A stretch of DNA of 64,000 bases from Arthrobacter sp. 9V. GTDB taxonomy: Bacteria; Actinomycetota; Actinomycetes; Actinomycetales; Micrococcaceae. Made by a program: the position numbers and the translations under genes. Each line of letters begins with the position of its first letter. The stretch's first letter is position 1. Shown here in pieces: positions 57,398 to 64,000 of this stretch. The notes under the pieces were generated by a model. The model had not been told where the DNA came from, did no database searches, and saw nothing but the letters and a program-made list of their open reading frames with translations. Location of the stretch: positions 2,847,016-2,911,015 of the forward strand of contig NZ_LR732912.1 of the NCBI RefSeq assembly GCF_902506065.1. Reading direction: 5' to 3'.

Positions 57398-58972
57398 TTA
57401 CTCCTTGGTGGTCGGTGCCTGCCCTTCCACAAGCTCGCGTACTGCCAGGATGAAGGCGTCGCCACGGTGAGCGTAGGAAGAGAACTGATCCATGGATGCA
57501 GCCGCCGGTGCCATCAGTACGGTGTCGCCAGGCGTTGCCACTTGGGCCGCCGAGGCCACGGCCCGGGCCATGATGGTTTCACCGTAGATCGGCGAAGCGG
57601 CGTCTCCGGCTGCGGTCTGCACTCCTTCAGTGTCGCCCTTCGAAGATGCGATCACGGGGACATCGGGTGCGTGTCGCTGGAGGGCGCCCTCCAATGCCTC
57701 GGTGTCAGTGCCTATGAGCACAACGGCTTTGATCCTTGGCGCGTGCTGTTTGACGAGGTCGTCGTAGTTAACGCCTTTGGACAAGCCGCCGGCAATCCAC
57801 ACCACCTTCTGAAAAGCCGAAAGGGCGGCGGACGCAGCGTGCGGGTTGGTCGCCTTGGAATCATTGATCCACAACACATCGTTATGGTTGGCCACCAGCT
57901 GAATGCGGTGGGCACCTGGAAGGTAGTTGGCAATTCCCTGTTTCACTGCTGCCGCATCAACGCCGTACGCACGGACCAGGGCAGCTGCCGCGAGGGCATT
58001 GGCCACCATGTGGCGGGGTGCCACTGGGCCGAGATCGGACATTGCAGCAAGCTCCGCGGCGGAGTCTTTGCGTTCGGCTATGAATGCCCGGTCAACGAGC
58101 AGACCATCCACGACGCCCACCATGCTGATGGCCGGAGTGTTGGTGGTGAAGCCGATCGCCCGGCAGCCCTCAACGACATCGGCGTTCTCCACCATGCGTT
58201 CAGTTTCAATCTGGTCGGCATTGTAGATCGCCGCTTTTTGGGTGTTCTCGTACACCTTGGCTTTGTCCGCGAGGTAGGAAGCATAGGAACCGTGCCAATC
58301 CACGTGGTCCTCTGCAACGTTCAAGCAGACACTGGCTACGGGAGAGAGCGAATGGCTCCAATGCAGCTGGAAGCTGGAGAGTTCCACAGCGAAGGCATCG
58401 TAATCCACCGGATCCCGGAGTGCGTCAAGAATCGGGGTGCCAACGTTTCCCACAGCTATTGCTTTGAGCCCTGCTGCCTGCAGCATGGATTCAGCCATAC
58501 CCACCGTGGTGGTCTTGCCGTTGGTGCCGGTAATCGTCAACCAGTCCGCGGTCTTATGTCCTGCCCGCACCCTCAATCGCCACGCAAGCTCAACATCTCC
58601 CCAAACGGGGACATGCTTGCGCTTCGCAGCGGCAAGCAAGGCTTGGTCGGGGCGCCAACCGGGCGAAGTCACCACAAGGTCAGGCAAAGCTTCATCGATC
58701 AACGGGAGGACGGTAACGGCGTCCTCTCCCAGCAGCACATCAACAGCGCCCACAATCTTGAGGGTGTCGGCCTGGGCTTTGGCCTTGGCGCTGGTGGCGG
58801 CGTCAACCACCACCACCTTTGCGCCGAGTTCAATCAGGGTGTCCGCGGCTGCAAAGCCGGAGACACCAATGCCGGTGACCACAACGCGCAGACCAGCCCA
58901 GTCTGCATCCCAACTGGTGAGGGTGCTCAGCCTGTCGGTGTTGGACGAGGTCATGTCGGGGCTTTCGTTCAC
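57398..58972 (-). CDS. murD: UDP-N-acetylmuramoyl-L-alanine--D-glutamate ligase
   Basis: About 524 residues from the GTG at 58972, whose first bases form a GTGA overlap with the mraY stop; the ATG at 58954 (MTSSNTDRL) is an equally possible start. The N-terminal Rossmann domain shows [20 protein letters not shown], the P-loop [16 protein letters not shown] is near 135, and [16 protein letters not shown] is the family motif in the C-terminal half. It adds D-Glu to UDP-MurNAc-L-Ala. Confidence 0.94.
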   Translation of the reverse strand: MNESPDMTSSNTDRLSTLTSWDADWAGLRVVVTGIGVSGFAAADTLIELGAKVVVVDAATSAKAKAQADTLKIVGAVDVLLGEDAVTVLPLIDEALPDLVVTSPGWRPDQALLAAAKRKHVPVWGDVELAWRLRVRAGHKTADWLTITGTNGKTTTVGMAESMLQAAGLKAIAVGNVGTPILDALRDPVDYDAFAVELSSFQLHWSHSLSPVASVCLNVAEDHVDWHGSYASYLADKAKVYENTQKAAIYNADQIETERMVENADVVEGCRAIGFTTNTPAISMVGVVDGLLVDRAFIAERKDSAAELAAMSDLGPVAPRHMVANALAAAALVRAYGVDAAAVKQGIANYLPGAHRIQLVANHNDVLWINDSKATNPHAASAALSAFQKVVWIAGGLSKGVNYDDLVKQHAPRIKAVVLIGTDTEALEGALQRHAPDVPVIASSKGDTEGVQTAAGDAASPIYGETIMARAVASAAQVATPGDTVLMAPAAASMDQFSSYAHRGDAFILAVRELVEGQAPTTKE

Positions 58973-60078
58973 AGCAGCACCACCCATTCAGCGTAGAAAA
59001 TTCCAAGACCCGCGGCAACGAAGAGGCCCGCGAGGATCCAGAAGCGGACCACAACGGTGACTTCTGCCCAGCCCTTCAATTCGAAGTGGTGTTGCAGGGG
59101 TGCCATCTTGAAGACACGTTTTCCGCCACTGAGCTTGAAGAAGCCCACTTGGATGATGACGGACAAAGTAATGAGAACGAAGAGCCCTCCAATGAAGGCG
59201 AGCAGAAGTTCGGTGCGCGACAGGATGGCGAAAGCCGCAACGGCACCGCCAATGGCCAACGAGCCCGTGTCACCCATGAAGATCTTGGCAGGTGAGGTAT
59301 TCCACCAGAGGAATCCCACCAGGGCGGCACTGAGAATCGCGGCCAGCAGGGCAAGGTCCATGGGGTCGCGGACCTGATAGCAGCCACTGCCGGCTTCCCG
59401 GGGTGACCCACAAGCCTGGTTGTTCTGCCAAATCCCCATGATGGTGTAGGCACCGAAGACCATAATGGACGCTCCGGCGGCCAATCCATCCAAGCCATCG
59501 GTGAGGTTAACGCCGTTGGTGGCTGCGGTGATGATCAAGTTGGACCACAGCACAAAGAGGATGGCGCCCACCACTGTGCCGCCAAATGCGAGGTCCAGCC
59601 ACGGGATATCGCGCACCAGGGAAATCTGGGTGGAAGCCGGACGAAGACCGTCCTCATTGGGGAACTGCAGGACCAGCACTGCAAAGATGATCCCCACAGC
59701 CGCCTGCAGGATCAGCTTGGCCCGTGCGTTGAGGCCCAGGCTGCGTTTGTTGGAGATCTTGATGAAATCGTCGAGGAAACCCACAAAGCCCATACCCACC
59801 ATGAGGAAGAGCAGCAGCAGTCCCGAGGCAGAAGGGCCTGCGGAGTCCGGATTCATCATCCACATGATCAGGTGCGTCACAAAGTAACTGATGAGCACGG
59901 CAGCCACCACTACGGTTCCGCCCATGGTGGGAGTGCCGCGCTTTGTGTGGTGGGACGTGGGCCCATCGTCCCGGATGAATTGTCCGTAGCTCTTGGCCAC
60001 AAGGAACTTGATGAACAGGGGTGTCCCGATCAGGGCCACCAGAAGGGCGACGCCGGCGCCGATCAAAAGTGCAATCAC
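58969..60078 (-). CDS. mraY: Phospho-N-acetylmuramoyl-pentapeptide transferase
   Basis: 369 residues, ten membrane helices. It makes lipid I from UDP-MurNAc-pentapeptide and undecaprenyl phosphate. Conserved stretches are [13 protein letters not shown] near 43, [17 protein letters not shown] with the catalytic Asp pair, [15 protein letters not shown] and the C-terminal [24 protein letters not shown] start at 60078; overlaps murF by four bases. Confidence 0.96.
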   Translation of the reverse strand: MIALLIGAGVALLVALIGTPLFIKFLVAKSYGQFIRDDGPTSHHTKRGTPTMGGTVVVAAVLISYFVTHLIMWMMNPDSAGPSASGLLLLFLMVGMGFVGFLDDFIKISNKRSLGLNARAKLILQAAVGIIFAVLVLQFPNEDGLRPASTQISLVRDIPWLDLAFGGTVVGAILFVLWSNLIITAATNGVNLTDGLDGLAAGASIMVFGAYTIMGIWQNNQACGSPREAGSGCYQVRDPMDLALLAAILSAALVGFLWWNTSPAKIFMGDTGSLAIGGAVAAFAILSRTELLLAFIGGLFVLITLSVIIQVGFFKLSGGKRVFKMAPLQHHFELKGWAEVTVVVRFWILAGLFVAAGLGIFYAEWVVLL

Positions 60079-61565
60079 AGCAGCTCGTTCCCTTCGCTTG
60101 CGGCAGCTTCATCCGCGCTTTCTCCGGTGGGCTCGGCCCGTGGAGGTAATGCTATCCGATCACCCAAATGCCGTAGTCCCACGCCGTTGGAGGACTTGAA
60201 GAGCACAAGGTCTCCGGGTTCCAGCTCATTTTGGAGAAGCTCATAGGCTTCTTCCATTGTCTCCGTGAAGGAACACTCATCCCCCCAGGAGCCTTCCTGG
60301 ATGGCGGAGACGTAAAGCGCACGCGCCTCACGTCCCACCACCACCAAACGGGAAATGTTCAGGCGCACCACTTGGGTGCCCACTGCGGTGTGCTCACGGA
60401 TGGAGTCCTCGCCCAGTTCGAGCATGGCTCCAAGGACGGCCCACGTCCTTCTGCCTTGTCCCAGGTCCGCCAATGTTCGAAGGGCGGCCCGCATGGATTC
60501 GGGGTTGGCGTTGTAAGCGTCGTTGATGATGGTAACGCCGTCTTCACGTTCCGTCCGCTCCATCCGCCATCGGCTGGCCGCTGACTGGGAACTGAGCGAA
60601 GATGCGATGTCAGCGGCCGGGATGCCGGCGGCGAACGCGGCGGCGGCTGCTGCCAACAGATTGGTGACGTGGTGGCCACCGATCAGGCGGCTTCGCACCT
60701 GAACTGAGGGACCGCCGTCGGGCAGCACCAAATCAAAATCAGGGAAGCCTTGATCGTTGACCACAACGTTGCGCGCTTCCACCTCTTCGGTGGTAGCAGG
60801 CGAGGCCGTGAACCCCAGCACCTTGGCCTTGGTTCGGGTGCGCATGGCAGCAACGCGGCCGTCATCGAGGTTGATCACGGCCGTACCGTGCTCGCCCAGG
60901 GCTTCCACCAGTTCGCCCTTGGTCTTGGCAATGTTCTCCACGCCGCCGAACTCACCGGCATGCGCCGTGCCAACCACCAGAACCACGCCGATGTCCGGCT
61001 TGACCATTTCTGCCAGGTACTTGATGTGTCCCAGTCCGGTAGCCCCCATCTCGATCACCAGGAAGCGGGTACCGGCGTCTGCGGCAAAGACAGTCAGCGG
61101 GACGCCCACCTCGCCGTTGTACGAGCCCTGCGGAGCCACCGTGGCACCGGCGGTGGAAAGCACACCTGCAAGCAGGTCCTTGGTGGTGGTTTTGCCGGCG
61201 GAACCGGTGATGCCCACCACCGTAAAGTCTTCACCGCGGCTCTGACGCTCAGCACGGATGCGGCTGACGGACTCGGCTGCCAGCGCACCCATGGCCAACA
61301 CCGCGTCTTCAACCACGACGGCGGGATATGGGCGGCCGTCGGCGTCGGCCACTTCACGTTCGGCCAGAACCAGGACGGCACCGCGTTCGAAAGCGGCGTC
61401 AACGAAGTCATGTCCATCGGCATGCTCGCCGGGTTTGGCAACATACAAGGATCCGGGCGTCGCTTCCCGGGAATCAGTGACGACGGAAGTGGGCACGATC
61501 ACCGGATCTCCGGTCAATCGGCCATGGGTGATGTCGGCGATCTCCGCCGCAGTAAGTGCAATCAT
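60075..61565 (-). CDS. murF: UDP-MurNAc-tripeptide--D-alanyl-D-alanine ligase
   Basis: 496 residues. It adds D-Ala-D-Ala to complete the pentapeptide. The N-terminal domain starts [20 protein letters not shown]. The P-loop [20 protein letters not shown] lies near 118, followed by [19 protein letters not shown] and [16 protein letters not shown] in the centre. A C-terminal acidic tail ([14 protein letters not shown]) is typical of this genus. Gap to murE 6 bp. Confidence 0.96.
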   Translation of the reverse strand: MIALTAAEIADITHGRLTGDPVIVPTSVVTDSREATPGSLYVAKPGEHADGHDFVDAAFERGAVLVLAEREVADADGRPYPAVVVEDAVLAMGALAAESVSRIRAERQSRGEDFTVVGITGSAGKTTTKDLLAGVLSTAGATVAPQGSYNGEVGVPLTVFAADAGTRFLVIEMGATGLGHIKYLAEMVKPDIGVVLVVGTAHAGEFGGVENIAKTKGELVEALGEHGTAVINLDDGRVAAMRTRTKAKVLGFTASPATTEEVEARNVVVNDQGFPDFDLVLPDGGPSVQVRSRLIGGHHVTNLLAAAAAAFAAGIPAADIASSLSSQSAASRWRMERTEREDGVTIINDAYNANPESMRAALRTLADLGQGRRTWAVLGAMLELGEDSIREHTAVGTQVVRLNISRLVVVGREARALYVSAIQEGSWGDECSFTETMEEAYELLQNELEPGDLVLFKSSNGVGLRHLGDRIALPPRAEPTGESADEAAASEGNELL

Positions 61566-61571
61566 CTCGGT

Positions 61572-63218
61572 TTAGGACTCTATCCGCTGGTCCGTTGAAA
61601 CGCTGAATCCCTTGGATGTCAAGGCGGCCCGCAATTCCACTCTGTCGTCCAGTGCAAGATTCACGCCCTTGACCTCTTGCCAGACCTCGTGGCCACGCCC
61701 GGCAATGAGAATGGTGTCTTCGCTGGTGGCCTTGTCCACCGCCAGTCGGATGGCAGCATCCCGGGGGTAGGACTCAATAATTTCGCTGTCCAAGTTCTCC
61801 GAATCCCTTGCAGCGTAGGCGCCCTGGAGGACTTCAGCACGGATTGCGGCTGCGTCTTCGTCGTGGGGATCGTCGTCGCTGATGATCACGACGTCGGCCA
61901 GGCGGGCGGCGATTGCGCCCATGGTGGGGCGTTTACCTTGGTCGCGCTGGCCTGTTGCTCCGAAGACCACAATGACCCGGGATCCCTCTTTGGGCGAGCG
62001 AACGGCTTCCAAGGCACGGGACAAAGCGTCAGGATTGTGGGCAAAATCAACAACCGACGCCGGCTCTGTGGAAACGAGCTGCATGCGCCCGGGAACTGCC
62101 ACGGTGAAGGGGTCATGCGCATCCAAGGCTGCCTGTAGCGCGACTTCGTCCACCCCGGACGCCAGCACCATAAGGGTGGCCAAGGCTGCGTTGGCAACGT
62201 TGAAGTCGCCCGGCAGGCCGGTGTGAACGCGGAGGCTGGCCCCGCTGGCATGTCGGAGTTCGAATTCCGAGCCCAGTCCACGCGTCGTAACGGAGGCAAC
62301 CTTCCAGTCGGCCTCGGCACTGCCTGCATCAAGGGGCTTGGTGGCCAGGGTGGTCACCGGGATGTCGGCCGTCCCGGCCAGCTGGCGGCCCCACTGGTCG
62401 TCAACCGTGACCACAGCGCGCCTGGCTCTTCCGGGAGTGAAAAGTTCGGCCTTGGTTCGGAAGTACTCGTCCATGCTGCCATGGAGGTCCAGGTGGTCCT
62501 GGGTCAGATTGGTGAATCCAGCGACGTCGAACATCACCCCGTCCACACGGTGGAACGAGATCGCGTGGGAGGAGACCTCCATGGAGGCTGCGTCCAGGCC
62601 CCGTTCGCGCATCAGGGCCAGCAAGGCGTGGACATCCGTGGACTCCGGCGTGGTGAGGAGGCTGGGGATCGGCTGCCCTCCTGCAAGAATCTCGATGGTC
62701 CCGATCAGCCCAGGCTTCTTGTCCAAGGCATTCAGCAGGGAGTTGATGAAATAGGTGGTGGTGGTCTTTCCGTTGGTACCGGTGACCCCGAACAGCGCAG
62801 GGAACCCTCCCTCGGCGGGCTGGCTGCGGTAAATCAGCGCGGCCAAGCGTCCGACGGCGGTCCGCGGCTCGGCAACAATGAGTACCGGCACGGGCTGCTC
62901 ACCTGCCAGCGCAAGCTGCCGTGCACCGGCGTCGTCCGTGACAACGGCAACCGCCCCTGCCTCGATTGCCTGCGGAACAAAGTCCGCACCGTGGCGGGAG
63001 GCCCCCGGCAGGGCCATATAAAGGTCGCCGGCTTCGACGGCCCGCGAGTTCAGGGTGATACCGGTCACTCCCCTGTCCCGGCTGGCGTCGGGGACGGCCA
63101 CACCGAGTGTTTCCGCGATGATGGCCAACGGCACTGCAGCCACGGATGCGGGACGAAAGCCTGTGTGGCCGGCATCCGGCGTCGTGGCGTTGGTAGCTGC
63201 CTCATAGTGCTCTGACAC
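61572..63218 (-). CDS. murE: UDP-MurNAc-L-Ala-D-Glu ligase adding the third residue (probably L-lysine)
   Basis: 548 residues. The P-loop [19 protein letters not shown] lies near 152 and the UDP-binding domain shows ALPGASRHGADFVPQA. The substrate-selecting motif reads DDPHDED where diaminopimelate-adding enzymes have DNPR, so it should add L-lysine, as expected for the A3-alpha wall of Arthrobacter relatives. GTG start at 63218. It follows ftsI after about 100 bp and leads the tightly spaced mur genes. Confidence 0.93.
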   Translation of the reverse strand: MSEHYEAATNATTPDAGHTGFRPASVAAVPLAIIAETLGVAVPDASRDRGVTGITLNSRAVEAGDLYMALPGASRHGADFVPQAIEAGAVAVVTDDAGARQLALAGEQPVPVLIVAEPRTAVGRLAALIYRSQPAEGGFPALFGVTGTNGKTTTTYFINSLLNALDKKPGLIGTIEILAGGQPIPSLLTTPESTDVHALLALMRERGLDAASMEVSSHAISFHRVDGVMFDVAGFTNLTQDHLDLHGSMDEYFRTKAELFTPGRARRAVVTVDDQWGRQLAGTADIPVTTLATKPLDAGSAEADWKVASVTTRGLGSEFELRHASGASLRVHTGLPGDFNVANAALATLMVLASGVDEVALQAALDAHDPFTVAVPGRMQLVSTEPASVVDFAHNPDALSRALEAVRSPKEGSRVIVVFGATGQRDQGKRPTMGAIAARLADVVIISDDDPHDEDAAAIRAEVLQGAYAARDSENLDSEIIESYPRDAAIRLAVDKATSEDTILIAGRGHEVWQEVKGVNLALDDRVELRAALTSKGFSVSTDQRIES

Positions 63219-63320
63219 GTGGTTCTCCGTTGGTGCTCGTGGAACGACCGGCTGGGGGCCAGCGGCGCCCGGTCCGTAACTGATGGATCGATATTTGGCC
63301 GAAACAGACGCCCAAGAAGC

Positions 63321-64000
63321 TTACTTGACGAACTGCGGCAACCGCGCGGGCGTTCCGGTGGATGGTGCCACGTTGTAGGTCCGCAGGACCTGTGACATCA
63401 CGGACCGGAACACGGGACCGTTGGTGACGCCATAGATGTTTCCCTTGGGCCGCTGCAGCACAACTTCCACAATGAACCTGGGGTCATCCATGGGTGCCAT
63501 GCCCACCATGGAGGCCGTGAAGCCGTCAAACCCTGGCAGCCCATCCTCGCGGGGTGCCTGCGAGGTTCCCGTCTTGGCTCCTACGCGGTAGCCGTCAATG
63601 GCTGCATCCTTGATCTGGCCCTCGGTCACGGCGCTTTCCAGGATGTCCCGGACCTGCTGGGCAGTCTCCTTGGAGACCACCTGGCGTGAGTCCTTGGCGG
63701 GAACTTTTTGTTCCTCGCCTTCAGGAGTGATGTAGCTGTCAATGAGTCTTGGCTGCAGCATCACGCCATCGTTGGCAATGCTTTGGAACGCGCGCACGGT
63801 CTGGAGAGTCGATTGGGAGACACCTTGGCCGAAGAGCACCGTGTACTGCTGGCGGTCATCCCACTGTTCAGGCTTGGCCAGGATGCCGGTGGCTTCCGCG
63901 GGCAGGCCGATGTCCGTCTGCTCACCGATGCCAAATTTTTTCAGCCAGTCGTACCGCTGCTCCTTGGTGAGCCGGCTGCCTGCCATCACTGTCCCTGTGT
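63321..64000 (-). CDS. ftsI: Class B penicillin-binding protein (FtsI/PBP2/3), C-terminal part only
   Basis: The last 226 residues or so of a D,D-transpeptidase; the N-terminus lies right of base 64000. The KTGTSQ triad motif is present (YRVGAKTGTSQAP), as are FGQGVSQSTLQTVRAFQSIANDG and FTASMVGMAPMDDPRFIVEVV, typical of septal PBP. The catalytic Ser and SxN motifs lie mostly outside. It ends with VAPSTGTPARLPQFVK and has no PASTA repeats. It cross-links septal glycan made by FtsW. First gene of the visible dcw run. Confidence 0.93.
   Translation of the reverse strand, partial: TGTVMAGSRLTKEQRYDWLKKFGIGEQTDIGLPAEATGILAKPEQWDDRQQYTVLFGQGVSQSTLQTVRAFQSIANDGVMLQPRLIDSYITPEGEEQKVPAKDSRQVVSKETAQQVRDILESAVTEGQIKDAAIDGYRVGAKTGTSQAPREDGLPGFDGFTASMVGMAPMDDPRFIVEVVLQRPKGNIYGVTNGPVFRSVMSQVLRTYNVAPSTGTPARLPQFVK

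Noticed and set aside
57395..58996. Long plus-strand open frame (533 codons) over murD
   Set aside because: It is exactly antisense to murD, which has all family motifs; high-GC codon bias creates long antisense frames. The translation has no recognisable domain.
1..64000. CRISPR arrays, prophage, insertion sequences, tRNA and rRNA genes
   Set aside because: Scanned by eye; no regularly spaced repeats, transposase or integrase genes, terminal inverted repeats or tRNA cloverleaf was found.

Overview
The window is a stretch of core chromosome from a high-GC Gram-positive actinobacterium, most likely Arthrobacter/Paenarthrobacter or a close relative in the Micrococcaceae. The inference rests on gene order (parE / DUF7455 / sigA; sucB, lipB, lipA, glnA, glnE, glnA2, panB, map, ppgK; a dcw cluster followed by pgeF, yggS, sepF, yggT, divIVA, lspA, rluA, dnaE), on frequent GTG starts, and on a MurE whose substrate motif (DDPH) points to L-lysine rather than diaminopimelate peptidoglycan. 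No tRNA, rRNA, insertion sequence, prophage or CRISPR array was seen.

Region 1 (1-4.1 kb): the 5' part of cydA (cytochrome bd oxidase) lies divergent from a BlaI-type repressor and an M56 membrane metallopeptidase. Three copies of one 17-bp palindrome (TTCTAC-N5-GTAGAA) sit between them. An MFS exporter follows. Region 2 (4.1-12.2 kb): parE, a small zinc-ribbon protein (DUF7455), the primary sigma factor, a DUF4192 protein, a second MFS transporter and a PAC2-family protein. Region 3 (12.4-28.2 kb): pepA, lpdA, sucB, a small membrane protein, an OsmC peroxidase, a giant tricorn-like protease, a TIGR01777 oxidoreductase, a transmembrane Ser/Thr kinase, lipB, lipA, a DUF4191 protein and an RDD protein. 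lpdA, sucB, lipB and lipA form a lipoate-centred set: lipB/lipA make the cofactor, sucB carries it on two lipoyl domains and LpdA re-oxidises it.

Region 4 (28.3-41.9 kb) is a nitrogen block. glnA is preceded by a well-formed GlnR-type double box. It faces an opposite-strand run of glnA2, glnE, a GNAT protein and an unknown protein. GlnE should adenylylate GlnA1 at a visible Tyr402. Then come panB, a SPOR-like small protein, a probably leaderless map, ppgK, an SDR, nrdR (with two NrdR-box-like sites), hisD and a membrane protein. Region 5 (42-64 kb): a flavin reductase, then an almost unbroken minus-strand run reading ftsI, murE, murF, mraY, murD, ftsW, murG, murC, ftsQ, ftsZ, pgeF, yggS, sepF, yggT, divIVA, lspA, rluA, dnaE. 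It builds and polymerises lipid II, forms the Z-ring and organises polar or septal growth.

I found no clear-cut unknown multi-gene system; nearly all genes belong to known core families. The best leads are regulatory: the BlaI/M56 module with repeated operators beside cydA, the GlnR and NrdR sites, a 20-bp hairpin between lpdA and sucB, an in-frame acidic extension behind the stop of the SPOR-like gene, a kinase with HGD instead of HRD, and the zinc-ribbon protein wedged between parE and sigA.
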